The notes under the pieces were generated by a model. That model saw only the letters and a program-made list of their open reading frames with translations. It made no database searches and was not told the origin of the DNA. From contig NZ_BAJT01000011.1 in assembly GCF_000613845.1 (NCBI RefSeq), positions 62,001-126,000 on the forward strand: DNA of 64,000 bases, in the 5' to 3' direction. This document shows, in pieces, positions 38,869 to 49,039 of this stretch; the stretch's first letter is position 1; each line of letters starts with the position of its first letter. This DNA comes from Asaia astilbis JCM 15831 (GTDB lineage: Bacteria > Pseudomonadota > Alphaproteobacteria > Acetobacterales > Acetobacteraceae). The position numbers and the translations under genes are program-made.

Positions 38869-39465
38869 TCAGACTGTCTGATGAAGGGTTACGGCTGCAG
38901 GCGGCAGAGTCGACGGAGCCTGTGACGGCACGCCATCAAGCGCAACACGACGCCCGTTATGGATGACACGCAGAGGCGGGATGACCGACGGCGCCTGCCA
39001 CAGCTTTTTCTCGTGCCGCAGACGTTTGGCCGTTGCAGGCGGCAATATGGCAGGAGCCTGCACCGTGTCCTCTTCCTGCGTCTGGGTCTCGGTCGTTGTC
39101 ACACCGGGCCCGGTCAGGGGAAGGACAGAGGGCGATCCGACATAAGGAGCCGTGCTGGGCGAAGACAGGGAGGGCGGTGGGGTGAAATCGAGGCTCTTGC
39201 TGATGGTCTGGTCAGCATCGAGCGTGCGCGCAATCCGGTCACGAAAATCGAAACGCTTGAGATCGCGCAGATGATCACGGGCTTCCCCCAGATCGGCTTC
39301 GCGCACCATCTCATCCACGTGCCCCTGGAATTCGGACGCCATGCGGCGCACCGCCTTGATCCCCCGGCTGACGGCGCGAATGGCCGTCGGCATATCCTTG
39401 GGGCCGATGAAAACCAGCGCAACGACAACGATCAGCGCTATTTCCGACCAGCTAAAATCGAACAT
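38869..39465 (-). CDS. tatB: Sec-independent protein translocase TatB
   Basis: A 198-residue protein with the TatA/B hallmark: a single N-terminal helix (FDFSWSEIALIVVVALVFIGP), the conserved GPKDMP hinge, and an amphipathic helix (AVSRGIKAVRRMASEF). A long low-complexity, Pro/Ser/Thr-rich tail follows. The Glu in the SWSEIAL part and the length point to TatB rather than TatA. ATG 39465 is preferred; the open frame starts with GTG at 39474. A tatA gene is not seen next to it, although it usually precedes tatB. Confidence 0.9.
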   Translation of the reverse strand: MFDFSWSEIALIVVVALVFIGPKDMPTAIRAVSRGIKAVRRMASEFQGHVDEMVREADLGEARDHLRDLKRFDFRDRIARTLDADQTISKSLDFTPPPSLSSPSTAPYVGSPSVLPLTGPGVTTTETQTQEEDTVQAPAILPPATAKRLRHEKKLWQAPSVIPPLRVIHNGRRVALDGVPSQAPSTLPPAAVTLHQTV

Positions 39466-39503
39466 CTTCCCCACTCATCCCAAAAGCGCGATCCAAACTC
39501 GCC

Positions 39504-40077
39504 CTATCTTATGCCTTGCTGGGTAACGACGCGACCCTCCTGCCCCGACGCATCCGGGTCAAGCAGAAGCTCCTCACGTCGCGGCAACGCACCGAGGTCA
39601 CTCAACCCGAAACTGCTGAGAAAATGCGCCGAAGTACCCCATAAAATGGGCCTTCCCGGTACTTCCTTGCGCCCTTTCGGCATAATGAGTCCATCCTCGA
39701 TCAGCGTATCGAGGACGGTCTGGCTCAGCGAAACGCCGCGTATGCCCTCGACATCGGCCCGTGTGCAGCTGATGATAGGCGATGATCGCCAGCGTTTCCA
39801 TTGCGGAACGGCTGAGGCGGCGCGGTTTCTCGATAATGCGCGTCAGGGCAGGAGCAAGCTCGGGACGCGTGCGGAACTGCCAGCCTTTCGCCACAGCCAC
39901 CAGCTCGACAGCATGATCTTCATAGCGCGCCATGACGGTCTGCAGCACGGGACCGAGCTGCGTCTCTTCGGCCCCTTGCGCGACCAGAAACTGCCTGAGC
40001 GCGCCCTCGGAGACCGGCTCGGCACTGGCGAAGATCAGCCCCTCCACCAGACGGGACAGGGTTATCAGCGCGTCCAT
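39504..40077 (-). pseudogene. scpB: Segregation and condensation protein B, one frameshift
   Basis: The product would be about 191 residues, a winged-helix protein that works with ScpA and SMC in chromosome condensation. LVEGLIFASAEPVSEGALRQFL and GWQFRTRPELAPALTRI are the ScpB N-terminal features, followed by LSRSAMETLAIIAYHQ. After about 39766 conservation moves to another frame: TRADVEGIRGVSLSQTVLD and GRPILWGTSAHFLSSFGL. It ends at the stop at 39504, not at 39598 as in the first frame. The shift is equivalent to losing two bases or gaining one between CATCAG and ACACGG. It begins at the scpA stop. Confidence 0.85.
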
Positions 40078-40850
40078 TACTCTTCTTCCCGTTGGGGTGC
40101 CCGGAGCATGATTTCCGAAAAGACACCGTCCTGCTTCAATTCAACCTGACCGCTCTTGGCCATTTCCAGACCTGCAACCAATGCGCTTGCCAAAGCAGCA
40201 GCCCTGGCTCTGGGGGCGGCAAGATCCTGCGTCGGGAGCAAAGCCGTCAGTTTTTGCCAGCCCGCTACCTCGCTCGCATTCAACAGACGCTGCAAGGCAG
40301 AAACCGCCTCGGTCACAGTCCAGTAGCGCGGGCGGGGCGGAGCATAAAAGCGCTTGCGTCCCCGGCGCCGCGTCATGGCCAGATAAGCCCCGATCAACGA
40401 GACCATATCCACGCGCAGGCCAGACCGATCGATCCGTGTCATGTCCTCCCCAGATCCGCGGGCAAAGACATGTTCACCCAGACGCGGGCGGTCATCGATC
40501 CACAAGGCCAGACTGCGGATGACCTCCAGCTCCTGCAGGCGCCCCTGCAGCAATCCGGCGGCTTCTTCCGCTTCGCCATCAGGCTCGTTTTCAACTGGGA
40601 GGAGGAGACGCGACTTAAGCCAGGTAAGCCACGCCGCCATGACCAGCCAGTCCGCCGCGAGTTCGAGGCGGATCTCACGCGCGTCTTCAACGAAGGAGAG
40701 ATACTGCTCGACCAGCTGCAAAATGGAAATCTGCGCCAGATCGACCTTCTGCGCTCTGGCAAGATCCAGAAGCAGATCGAGCGGCCCCTCAAACCCCGTC
40801 AGAGAGAGATGGGGCGCGGAGTCCTGCTCCGCATCCGCCCGGCTCACCAT
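40077..40850 (-). CDS. scpA: Segregation and condensation protein A
   Basis: A 257-residue kleisin that bridges the SMC heads. Landmarks are the N-terminal FEGPLDLLLDLARAQKVDL motif, YLSFVEDAREIRLELAADWLVMAAWLTWLKSR (in part) and the winged-helix C-terminus. The gene overlaps scpB by one base. Upstream, only 19 bases separate it from the SPOR-protein stop, whereas many alphaproteobacteria have nagZ here. Confidence 0.92.
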   Translation of the reverse strand: MVSRADAEQDSAPHLSLTGFEGPLDLLLDLARAQKVDLAQISILQLVEQYLSFVEDAREIRLELAADWLVMAAWLTWLKSRLLLPVENEPDGEAEEAAGLLQGRLQELEVIRSLALWIDDRPRLGEHVFARGSGEDMTRIDRSGLRVDMVSLIGAYLAMTRRRGRKRFYAPPRPRYWTVTEAVSALQRLLNASEVAGWQKLTALLPTQDLAAPRARAAALASALVAGLEMAKSGQVELKQDGVFSEIMLRAPQREEE

Positions 40851-40869
40851 AGCCCCTCACCCATTCCGA

Positions 40870-41930
40870 TCAGAAAACCGCCGGAGTGCAGGCGATGGAG
40901 CGTGCATGCAGCCGCACACAGAAAGCGCGTGCCGCCTGAGACGTCTCGAACCCGCCAAGGCGCAGACGATAGAACACATGCCCGTTGATGGTCTTCTGCT
41001 CGATCGTCGGTTCGCGATCCGAGAGCAGATCGCTCGCCTGCTTTGACAGCTTGGACCATGTCGCCTTCGCGTCGGCATCGCTCCCAAGAGCCGCAAGCTG
41101 CACCATAAATTGCCCGGCGCTCGCGTTTTTCGCAGCGGGAGCCGGCTCTGGCGCTGGAGCGGCCACCGGTTTTTGCGGAACCGGCGTCACGACAGGCGGC
41201 TTTTCCGGCGCGGCCTTCGCAGGCACGGCCGGAGACTGCACAGCGCTCTGATCGCTATGAGCCGTGTCACCAGCGGGCGCAGCCGGTGCCGAAGGCTGAG
41301 AATCGCTCGCCACCGAACTCTCCGATGGGACGGTACTCCCGGCACCATCCGTCTTTGCAGCTGCGGCCGGTGCCGGTGCCTCGGGGGCTGATCTGGCAGC
41401 CAGCGCTTCAGGCGCGGCTGTTCGGGTTCAGGAGCGAGATGCGCCTCCCCCTTGCCCGTCACATCGAGATCGGCACCACCGGACATGATCTGCATCCCAC
41501 CCGGATCGGCGGGGCGATCACGCACGGGCCCCGGCGGCGGACCAATGACCGGAATGCCGCCAGAGTGACCACCCAGAAGCGACCAGCCCCCAACGCCCAC
41601 GACCAGCAACGCACCCAGCCCCGCAGCGCCATAGACGAGCCTGCGTGTCATGACGTCAGAACCCAGCACCGCTGACAGCCCGCCCCCGGCGGATCGGCGA
41701 CGAAACACAGGTTCGTCGTCGTAATCGGCGCTCAAACGTTCGCGTGCAGAAGAAGACCGGGCTCCTTCACGAGAGGCCGACACTGAGTCGGACCCGTAAG
41801 ACGGCGGTCGTGTATCGGTAAAGCGCGGATCGCTAGAGCGTCGCTCGCCGCCCCCTGTGGAGCGGGGACGATCGTAACCATCCCCCTCTCCTGTCTTCTC
41901 ATCGCGCCAGTCAGGCTTTTCGTCGTTCAT
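40870..41930 (-). pseudogene. SPOR-domain membrane-anchored cell-division protein, one frameshift
   Basis: The product would be about 353 residues. A hydrophilic N-terminal cytoplasmic part is followed by one transmembrane helix (LVYGAAGLGALLVVGVGGW). A long Pro/Ala-rich periplasmic linker leads to a C-terminal SPOR domain (FMVQLAALGSDADAKATWSK, YRLRLGGFETSQAARAFC) that binds denuded septal peptidoglycan. The shift is at 41411-41412 (GG should be GGG on the plus strand); it restores PEALAARSAPEAPAPA and the SPOR frame. It overlaps the argS stop by 4 bases. Confidence 0.85.
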
Positions 41931-43732
41931 CGCATCTCCTCAACCGGCTCGACACCGAGAATGGCCAGACCGCAGCGCAGGACGCTCGCAACGGACGCAA
42001 CAAGAGCAAGCTTGGCAAGACTTGCCGCCTGATCCTGCTCATGCAGGAAGCGCAATGTCGTGTCCTCGCGCCCCTTGTTCCACAGGGCATGGAACTCGGC
42101 TGCCAGCTCACCGCAATAATAAGCAATGCGATGCGGCTCGCGCGTCTGAGCCGCGCCCTCGACCACACGCGGGAAGGTGGAGAGGCGGCGCAGCACGGCA
42201 AGCTCGACGTCAGAGTCGAGACGCGCCAGATCAGCTCCGAGGAGCGACGCATCACTGGTGACGTCGGCTCCGAACATCGTTTCCGCGCTTCTCATGACTG
42301 AGCGGCAGCGCGCATGGGCATATTGAACATAGAACACCGGATTATCGCGTGTCTGCGCAACGACCGCATCCAGATCGAAATCCATCTGCGCGTCGGCCTT
42401 GCGCGTCAGCATGGTGAACCGCACGGCGTCACGCCCGACTTCCTCGAGAAGATCGCGCAAAGTCACGAAGGTACCGGCGCGCTTGGACATACGCACAGGC
42501 TCGCCGCCCTTCATGATGCGCACGATCTGGCACATCACGACCTCGAAGCCCGTCTCGCCTTCGGTCAAGGCGCTGACAGCAGCCCGCATACGCGAGACAT
42601 AGCCACCATGATCGGCACCGAGCACGTCGATCAGCTCATCGGCAGCCTGTGCCTTCTGCGCGTGATACCCGATATCATTGGCAAAATAGGTGTTGCTGCC
42701 ATCGGATTTACGCAAAGCGCGATCGACATCGTCCCCGAACTGGGTTGAGCGGAACAACGTCTGGGGGCGTGGCTCCCAATCTTCCGGCGTCTTGCCTTTG
42801 GGGGGCTCGAGCACGCCTTCGTAAAGCAGTCCCTTGGTATCGAGGGCGTTGATCGCGTCATCGACGCGTCCACTGGCAAGGGTCTCGGCTTCCGAGGAAA
42901 ACACGTCGTGATGGATGCCTAGCAGGCCGAGATCGGTACGGATCTCTTCCATCATCACCTTGAGCGTGGCCGCGCGGACAATCTCGAACCAGACAGACGG
43001 ATCGGCTGCCTGCCCCGAAGAATCGGCGAGGCTCTTGCCATGCTCTTCTGCCAGCGACTGTCCGATCGGGATCAGATACTCACCCTGATATTGCAGGCCG
43101 GTCGGCGTAAGCGCGGAGTAGGTCTCCACATCGACCTGCGTGCCGATCGCCTGAAGATAGCGCCAATACGCCGCCCAGGTCAGCGCGATGACCTGCGCCC
43201 CGGCATCGTTGATATAATATTCCTTGGTGATGACATGCCCGGTCTTGGCCAGAAGATTGGCAAGCGCATCGCCAACGACAGCGCCGCGGCAATGACCGAC
43301 ATGCATCGGGCCGGTCGGATTGGCCGAGACATATTCCACATTCACGCGCTTGCCAGCACCCAGACGCGACTCACCAAAACGTGCTCCTGCCTCAATCACC
43401 GAACGGGCAACCGATTGCAGCACGTCAGGGCTCAGGGTCAGATTCACAAAGCCCGGCCCTGCGGCTTCAGCCTTTGCAACACCCGGCAAGGCGCAGAGCA
43501 GCGGCACAAGATCGGCGGCGATATCGGCAGGGCGGCGACGGGCGAATTTCGATGCCAGCAGCGCAGCATTGGTCGCCATGTCTCCATGCGCCGCATCGCG
43601 GGCCGGTGTCAGCTCGACACGCGCGGCAATGTCGTCTGGCAGATCGGCCACGACAGAACGCAGCGCCTCACGCACCTGTCCCTGATACCGGGCGAAAAGA
43701 CAATCTGTGGTGGGCGCTTGTGTGTCTGACAT
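41927..43732 (-). CDS. argS: Arginine-tRNA ligase
   Basis: A 601-residue class I synthetase. It has VNVEYVSANPTGPMHVGHCRG (in part), where HVGH is the HIGH motif, and the RMSKRAGT signature. The additional N-terminal domain and the C-terminal DALR anticodon domain (DPARCRS to the end) fit the family. ATG 43732 starts MSDTQAPTTDCLF; the frame extends back to 43777 without support. Its end overlaps the SPOR gene start. Confidence 0.94.
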   Translation of the reverse strand: MSDTQAPTTDCLFARYQGQVREALRSVVADLPDDIAARVELTPARDAAHGDMATNAALLASKFARRRPADIAADLVPLLCALPGVAKAEAAGPGFVNLTLSPDVLQSVARSVIEAGARFGESRLGAGKRVNVEYVSANPTGPMHVGHCRGAVVGDALANLLAKTGHVITKEYYINDAGAQVIALTWAAYWRYLQAIGTQVDVETYSALTPTGLQYQGEYLIPIGQSLAEEHGKSLADSSGQAADPSVWFEIVRAATLKVMMEEIRTDLGLLGIHHDVFSSEAETLASGRVDDAINALDTKGLLYEGVLEPPKGKTPEDWEPRPQTLFRSTQFGDDVDRALRKSDGSNTYFANDIGYHAQKAQAADELIDVLGADHGGYVSRMRAAVSALTEGETGFEVVMCQIVRIMKGGEPVRMSKRAGTFVTLRDLLEEVGRDAVRFTMLTRKADAQMDFDLDAVVAQTRDNPVFYVQYAHARCRSVMRSAETMFGADVTSDASLLGADLARLDSDVELAVLRRLSTFPRVVEGAAQTREPHRIAYYCGELAAEFHALWNKGREDTTLRFLHEQDQAASLAKLALVASVASVLRCGLAILGVEPVEEMR

Positions 43733-43773
43733 GAAAGGCCTTGCGTTCCTGACGTGAGTTCTTGCTGCCTGTA

Positions 43774-44943
43774 TCAACCCAGCATGGAGAGTTCCGTCAA
43801 CCGTCGATGTTCATCCATCGCAAAACGATCGGTCATTCCAGCGATGTAATCGGCCACAACGCGACGGCGACCGAACGCGTCTGCCGCCTTCGCATGCTCG
43901 CGCCACCCATCGGGCAACAGGCTCGGATCTTCGGCCAGGATCTCAAAAACCTCTGTCGTCGCCAAGCGCGCCTTGCGCGTCATGCGGTTCACCTTCCAGT
44001 GACGATACATGCGCGCATACAGAAATTTGCGAATTTCCTTGTTTTCATGCGCGATGGTTTCGCTGAACGCCACTACCGGGAACGGCGCATTGCGGATGTC
44101 ATCCGATGTCTGCGGTTTGAGGGCCGCAATATTAGCCCGTGTCTGCTGGGTCAGATCTGTCGCAAGCACATTAATGACCTGACGGATCGTCTCATGGCGA
44201 ATGCGGCGCTCGCGCTCATAACGGTCATCCGCCCGGGCCCCCGCCAAAGCACGTTCGAGCGCTGGCCCGACAATCGGCAGACCGGCGACATCGTCCATCG
44301 CCAGAAGCCCGGCGCGCAGGCCGTCTTCCAGATCGTGGCCGTGATAAGCAATATCGTCCGAAAGCGCTGCAACCTGTGCTTCCGCCGAAGCATAGCTGGA
44401 AAGGTCGAGATGATGCCGGGCGTCGTACTCGGTGAGATAGGGCGTCGGGCGCTTGACCGGCCCGTTATGTTTGGCAAGCCCTTCCAGCGTCTCCCAGGTA
44501 AGGTTGAGCCCGTCAAAGGCGTGATAGCGCCCTTCCAGATGCGTTACGAGGCGAAGGGACTGCGTGTTGTGGTCAAACCCGCCCCAGTCTTTCATGCAGA
44601 GCTTGAGAGCATCCTCACCCGCATGACCGAAAGGCGTGTGACCGAGATCATGCGCCAGCGCCAGGGCTTCGGTCAGATCTTCGTCCAGCTGCAGCTGTCG
44701 GGCAATAGACCGGGCAATCTGCGCGACCTCAAGCGAGTGCGTGAGGCGCGTGCGAAAAAAATCGCCCTCATGATTGATGAAAACCTGCGTCTTATATTGC
44801 AGGGTTCGAAACCCCGCCGAGTGGATGACACGGTCCCGATCACGCTGCCATGCCGAGCGCGTTGGCGCGTCATCCTCGGCATAGAGACGGCCTCGCGCGG
44901 TCTCTCGACGCACGGCATAGGGGGCGACATCCTGGCTGATCAT
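43774..44943 (-). CDS. dgt: Deoxyguanosinetriphosphate triphosphohydrolase-like protein
   Basis: A 389-residue HD-domain enzyme that should hydrolyse dNTPs to nucleosides and triphosphate, limiting dNTP pools. Metal-binding HD residues are seen in RLTHSLEVAQIA, ALAHDLGHTPFGHAGE and LSDDIAYHGHDLEDG. ATG 44943 (MISQDVAPYAVRRE) matches the family start; the open frame extends to 45090 through the neighbouring divergent start region. In alphaproteobacteria dgt commonly precedes argS, as here. Confidence 0.9.
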   Translation of the reverse strand: MISQDVAPYAVRRETARGRLYAEDDAPTRSAWQRDRDRVIHSAGFRTLQYKTQVFINHEGDFFRTRLTHSLEVAQIARSIARQLQLDEDLTEALALAHDLGHTPFGHAGEDALKLCMKDWGGFDHNTQSLRLVTHLEGRYHAFDGLNLTWETLEGLAKHNGPVKRPTPYLTEYDARHHLDLSSYASAEAQVAALSDDIAYHGHDLEDGLRAGLLAMDDVAGLPIVGPALERALAGARADDRYERERRIRHETIRQVINVLATDLTQQTRANIAALKPQTSDDIRNAPFPVVAFSETIAHENKEIRKFLYARMYRHWKVNRMTRKARLATTEVFEILAEDPSLLPDGWREHAKAADAFGRRRVVADYIAGMTDRFAMDEHRRLTELSMLG

Positions 44944-45001
44944 ACGCTTTCTCCACATCGCACGCTTTGAGAGCGCGAGTGGGCGCATTATATGGGAAAA
45001 A

Positions 45002-45373
45002 ATGAGCCAGACCACGCCCCCCTCCGCAGCGCCCGTTTCGGGCCGCTTTTCGGTCTCCCCCGGTGCCGCAGCGCGGATCACGGAGATCATCTCGCAGCAG
45101 CCGGACCCGACGGGGCTTGCCTTGCGTGTGGCGGTTCTCGCCGGGGGATGTAACGGTTTTCAATATCAGTTCAAACTCGATACCGACCGTGCTGCGGATG
45201 ATGTGGTGATCGAGCAGGACGGTGCCACCGTGCTTGTCGATCCGGTCAGCCTCGATCTGCTCGATGGCGCGCAGCTCGACTTTATCGACAAGCTGATGGG
45301 CGCGCATTTTGCGGTCACCAATCCCAATGCCGCCTCGTCCTGCGGTTGCGGCACCAGCTTTTCGCTCGCGTGA
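45002..45373 (+). CDS. erpA: HesB/IscA-type iron-sulfur cluster insertion protein
   Basis: A 123-residue A-type carrier that accepts Fe-S clusters and passes them to apoproteins. The three conserved cysteines are present: one in VLAGGCNGFQYQF and two in SSCGCGTSF near the C-terminus. The N-terminus is slightly longer than usual. It is divergent from dgt and followed 10 bases later by xthA. ErpA-like and IscA-like types cannot be told apart with certainty. Confidence 0.9.
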   Translation: MSQTTPPSAAPVSGRFSVSPGAAARITEIISQQPDPTGLALRVAVLAGGCNGFQYQFKLDTDRAADDVVIEQDGATVLVDPVSLDLLDGAQLDFIDKLMGAHFAVTNPNAASSCGCGTSFSLA

Positions 45374-45383
45374 TCCGGCCAGT

Positions 45384-46151
45384 ATGAGCTTCACTTTCGC
45401 GAGCTGGAACGTCAATTCCATCCGTCAGCGCGAGCGCCATGTCCTGGACTGGCTCGACCGCGTCAAACCCGATCTGCTCTGCCTTCAGGAACTGAAATGC
45501 GAAACGCATCTCTTTCCGGCCAGCTTTGCAGAGGCAGGATATCATCCGGTCGTTGTCGGGCAAAAAGCCTATAATGGCGTGGCCATGCTCTCGCGAGAGC
45601 CTGCGGAAGTGACGCATCTAAGCCTGCCCGGCTTCGAGAACGATGCCTCACGCTATGTCGAGATACGTCTTGCTGGCATGGTGATCGGCAATCTTTATCT
45701 GCCGAATGGCAATTCGGGCGGCACGGCCGGGTTCGACACCAAGCTGCAGTTCCTCGATGCGCTTGCAGCGCGCGGCAAGGCGCTTCTGGATGCGGAAGAA
45801 GATTTCCTGTTTACCGGTGACTTCAATGTCTGCCCCACAGACGAGGATTACGCTCCCGGCGCCCTGAGCCCGGATGACGCCCTGCTTCGCCCCGAAAGCC
45901 GCGCCGGATGGCATCGCCTGCTTTGGTTGGGCCTGACCGATGCGCTACGCGCAGTTTCACCCACCGGGCGGCACTACACATTCTACGACTATCAGAATGC
46001 CGCGTTTCAGCGGAACTCAGGGCTCCGCATCGACCACGCGCTGCTCTCTCCCCGCCTGACCGAACGCCTCGTTTCCGTCACACCGGATCGGGACGAGCGT
46101 GCGAAAGAACAACCTTCCGACCATGTCCCGCTCATCGTCACGCTGAGCTGA
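45384..46151 (+). CDS. xthA: Exodeoxyribonuclease III (AP endonuclease)
   Basis: A 255-residue base-excision repair enzyme. Family motifs: SWNVNSIRQR, CLQELKCE (metal-binding Glu), GVAMLSR, YLPNGNSG, FTGDFNVCPTDED (Asp/Asn pair), GLRIDHALLS and the catalytic SDHVPLIV at the end. ATG 45384 was chosen, since the frame upstream overlaps erpA. The erpA-xthA pair is common in alphaproteobacteria. Confidence 0.94.
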   Translation: MSFTFASWNVNSIRQRERHVLDWLDRVKPDLLCLQELKCETHLFPASFAEAGYHPVVVGQKAYNGVAMLSREPAEVTHLSLPGFENDASRYVEIRLAGMVIGNLYLPNGNSGGTAGFDTKLQFLDALAARGKALLDAEEDFLFTGDFNVCPTDEDYAPGALSPDDALLRPESRAGWHRLLWLGLTDALRAVSPTGRHYTFYDYQNAAFQRNSGLRIDHALLSPRLTERLVSVTPDRDERAKEQPSDHVPLIVTLS

Positions 46152-46351
46152 AAAGCTCTCAGTGCCGCAGTCTTCGTGGAGCGTGATTGCAATCGCCTCG
46201 GCGGCGAGGCAGGCAGGAATCCTGCTCCGGCGCGACGTCGCCAGTGGTGAGCCGCATGGAAAACTGTAGCGAATGAGTCGCGCTCTGATGCGGGCAGGTT
46301 CTTTGTCCCGTGTCAGGCGTAGCCACGCTCCATCCTAGTAGCTGAGAAGCC

Positions 46352-47140
46352 TCAGTGACATGGTGACCGCGGCAAGTCCTTGAGCGACGCGAGCGTGCCG
46401 GAAAGAACGTAATCGCCGAAGTCGATCAGAAGATGATCTTCCACGCCGTTGCTCCATAGCACATCGCTATAAGCTGAGTCGGGCAGCAAAGCGCTGGCAC
46501 CCGCGCCGAAGCTCGCAATCGAGATTGGCACAGCCTGGTGTCCTTGCAGAAGCGGGCTCGCCAGGCTGGCGTCTCGCGTCGCAAAGACACCGAGCGTGAT
46601 ATAGGTCGGAATACTTCCTGCTTCGGAGCTGCCATCGAAAAGATCGAGGGCAAGATGCAGGGATTTTTTATGCGCAGCAGTCAGCAGAGCCTGAGTCTGC
46701 TGGAGCGGGAACAGGGTTCGAGCAGGCAAGGTGATACGCCTGACTTGAGGCTTGGTGTAGCGCACAACGATCTCGCCATGACGCTGGCGTGTGGCCTCAC
46801 CCGCCGTTTCGCCCGTCACCTGCCCGTCCTGGCTCTGGATCGTATGGAAAACGAGCTTGTGGGCGTCTTTGTCTTCGAGCGTTGCTGCCTGATAGCTGAT
46901 CGAACTCGAGCTACCATCCCCATTGACGACCTCGATATCGAGCTTCTGACTGGCAGACCAGACCGAGCAGAGGTCGCGTAGCTGATAGGTCGCAGACCCG
47001 CTCGCCCCGGCCAGCGCTCCCGCCTTCAGACGGGAAAGCGCCAGATCGTAGACGGCCTTATGCGGTTGCAGGGCCTCCGCCCGCGCCGAAAGCGGTAGAG
47101 CGAAAAGCCCTGCAAGACACCCGAATAAGAGCCGTTTCAC
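46352..47140 (-). CDS. EipB-like (DUF1849) periplasmic envelope-integrity protein
   Basis: A 262-residue exported protein. The signal peptide (LLFGCLAGLFALPLSARAE) is followed by LQPHKAVYDLALSRLKAG, the typical opening of the EipB/DUF1849 family. Two cysteines, in RDLCSVWS and in the last four residues (SPCH), fit the conserved disulfide reported for the Brucella member. In Brucella, EipB supports cell-envelope integrity; here the role is inferred. It lies 19 bases downstream of aspS. Confidence 0.83.
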   Translation of the reverse strand: MKRLLFGCLAGLFALPLSARAEALQPHKAVYDLALSRLKAGALAGASGSATYQLRDLCSVWSASQKLDIEVVNGDGSSSSISYQAATLEDKDAHKLVFHTIQSQDGQVTGETAGEATRQRHGEIVVRYTKPQVRRITLPARTLFPLQQTQALLTAAHKKSLHLALDLFDGSSEAGSIPTYITLGVFATRDASLASPLLQGHQAVPISIASFGAGASALLPDSAYSDVLWSNGVEDHLLIDFGDYVLSGTLASLKDLPRSPCH

Positions 47141-47159
47141 GCGTAATCGCCTTTCCGGC

Positions 47160-48956
47160 TCAGTCCTTCTGGACGGTGGCCTTCGGCTTGGGCGGCAGAA
47201 CAGCCAGAGAAAGCTCCTTGAGACGGGCGGGCTCGACCGGTGCCGGTGCTTCCATCATCAGGTCTTCACCGCTCTGATTGAGCGGGAAGAGGATGACTTC
47301 GCGGATATTCGGCTCATCTGCGAGCAGCATCACGATACGATCGACACCCGGTGCCGAACCCCCATGCGGCGGAGCGCCATAGCGGAAGGCGTTGAGCATG
47401 CCACCGAAGCGGGCCTCAACCACATCCTCGCCATAACCGGCAATCGCAAAGGCACGGATCATGACTTCTGGCAGATGGTTACGGATCGCGCCCGATGACA
47501 GTTCGATGCCGTTACAGACGATATCGTACTGATACGCCTTGATGGTCAGCGGATCCTGCGAATTCAGTGCCTCAAGCCCGCCCTGCGGCATGGAGAACGG
47601 ATTATGCGAGAAATCGACCTGACCCGTTTCTTCATTCCGCTCGAACATCGGGAAGTCCACAATCCAGCAGAAGCGGAAAGCGTCCTGCTCGATCAGATCG
47701 AGTTCCTGCGCGATGCGCGTGCGCACCTGACCCGAGAACTTGGCAACAGCATCGCCCTCGCCTGCGGCAAAGAAGACGGCATCGCCAGCCTTGAGGCCGC
47801 ACGCCTCACGGATTGCCTCGACACGATCGGCTTCAAGATTTTTGGCAATCGGTCCCTTTCCGCCATCTTCCTCGAAGATGATGTAGCCAAGCCCGCCTGC
47901 ACCGGCGTCACGCGCCCAGCTATTGAGCTTGTCGAAGAAGCCGCGCGGACGCGTGCCTGCACCCGGTGCCGGAATAGCGCGCACTTCACCGCCATTGGCC
48001 GCAATGCGGGCGAAAAGACCAAAACCGGACTCTGCAAAAGCTTCGGTAACCGTGCTGATCAGAAGCGGGTTACGCAGATCGGGCTTGTCCGACCCATAAA
48101 GGCGCATGGCCTCATCATAAGGAATGCGGCGGAACGGTGCCGTATCGACCTTACGACCCTTGCCGAACTCGGCGAACAGACCGCTCAGCACATCTTCAAG
48201 CACCGCGAAGACGTCTTCCTGCGTTGCGAAGGCCATTTCGAAATCGAGCTGGTAGAACTCACCGGGGCTACGATCGGCGCGTGAGGCCTCGTCGCGGAAG
48301 CAGGGAGCGATCTGGAAGTAACGGTCGAACCCCGCCACCATCGCCAGCTGCTTGAACTGCTGCGGCGCCTGCGGAAGGGCATAGAACTTGCCGGGATGCA
48401 GTCGTGCAGGAACCAGAAAGTCGCGTGCGCCTTCAGGTGACGACGCCGTCAGGATCGGTGTCTGGAATTCGGTAAAGCCGTGACCGATCATGCGGCTGCG
48501 CATGCTGGCGATCACCGCCGAACGCAGACGGATATTGGCCGTCATCTTCTCCCGACGCAGGTCGAGATAACGATATTTGAGGCGAAGATCCTCGGGGTAG
48601 TTCTCGCTGCCTGCAACCTGGAAAGGCAGCACCGCAGCATGCGACCGCACCTCGATCTCGCGTGCGCGGAGCTCGATCGCGCCGGTCGGGAGATGCGGGT
48701 TACGCTGCCCTTCCTCACGCGCGACGACCTCGCCCGTGACGGTGATCACGCTCTCGACACGCAGGCGCTCGACGGTGTCGAGCAGCTCAGTGCCCGAGGG
48801 AATGACAATCTGCGTCATGCCTGTCTGATCGCGCAGATCGATAAACAGAAGTCCGCCATGATCGCGCTTGCTGTGGACCCAACCGGACAGACGCACGGTC
48901 TGACCGGCGTCACTCTCGCGCAGGGCGCTACAGCTGTGCGTGCGATAAAGGTGCAT
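47160..48956 (-). CDS. aspS: Aspartate-tRNA ligase (bacterial type, probably non-discriminating)
   Basis: A 598-residue class II synthetase with an N-terminal OB fold ([20 protein letters not shown]). The catalytic core follows ([21 protein letters not shown] in part; [19 protein letters not shown] in part), with an inserted GAD domain and the C-terminal GVDRIVMLL motif 3. ATG 48956 (MHLYRTHSC) is supported by homology; the frame continues upstream to 49073. Alphaproteobacterial AspRS enzymes often charge tRNA-Asn too, but this cannot be read from the sequence. Confidence 0.94.
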   Translation of the reverse strand: MHLYRTHSCSALRESDAGQTVRLSGWVHSKRDHGGLLFIDLRDQTGMTQIVIPSGTELLDTVERLRVESVITVTGEVVAREEGQRNPHLPTGAIELRAREIEVRSHAAVLPFQVAGSENYPEDLRLKYRYLDLRREKMTANIRLRSAVIASMRSRMIGHGFTEFQTPILTASSPEGARDFLVPARLHPGKFYALPQAPQQFKQLAMVAGFDRYFQIAPCFRDEASRADRSPGEFYQLDFEMAFATQEDVFAVLEDVLSGLFAEFGKGRKVDTAPFRRIPYDEAMRLYGSDKPDLRNPLLISTVTEAFAESGFGLFARIAANGGEVRAIPAPGAGTRPRGFFDKLNSWARDAGAGGLGYIIFEEDGGKGPIAKNLEADRVEAIREACGLKAGDAVFFAAGEGDAVAKFSGQVRTRIAQELDLIEQDAFRFCWIVDFPMFERNEETGQVDFSHNPFSMPQGGLEALNSQDPLTIKAYQYDIVCNGIELSSGAIRNHLPEVMIRAFAIAGYGEDVVEARFGGMLNAFRYGAPPHGGSAPGVDRIVMLLADEPNIREVILFPLNQSGEDLMMEAPAPVEPARLKELSLAVLPPKPKATVQKD

Positions 48957-49039
48957 GGGCGTCTTCCTGATTCGTATCATCCGGGGGTGCGGGGGCTGCC
49001 CGCGAATGACGCGCAGGAAGCCGCTCCGCCCCCGCTCTG

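Noticed and set aside
43762..44970. 402-codon open frame on the plus strand
   Set aside because: It is antisense to dgt, which has the complete HD motifs.
46152..46351. Possible small RNA after xthA
   Set aside because: Only a 6-base hairpin (46195-46210) is present; no promoter, terminator or known RNA shape could be supported.
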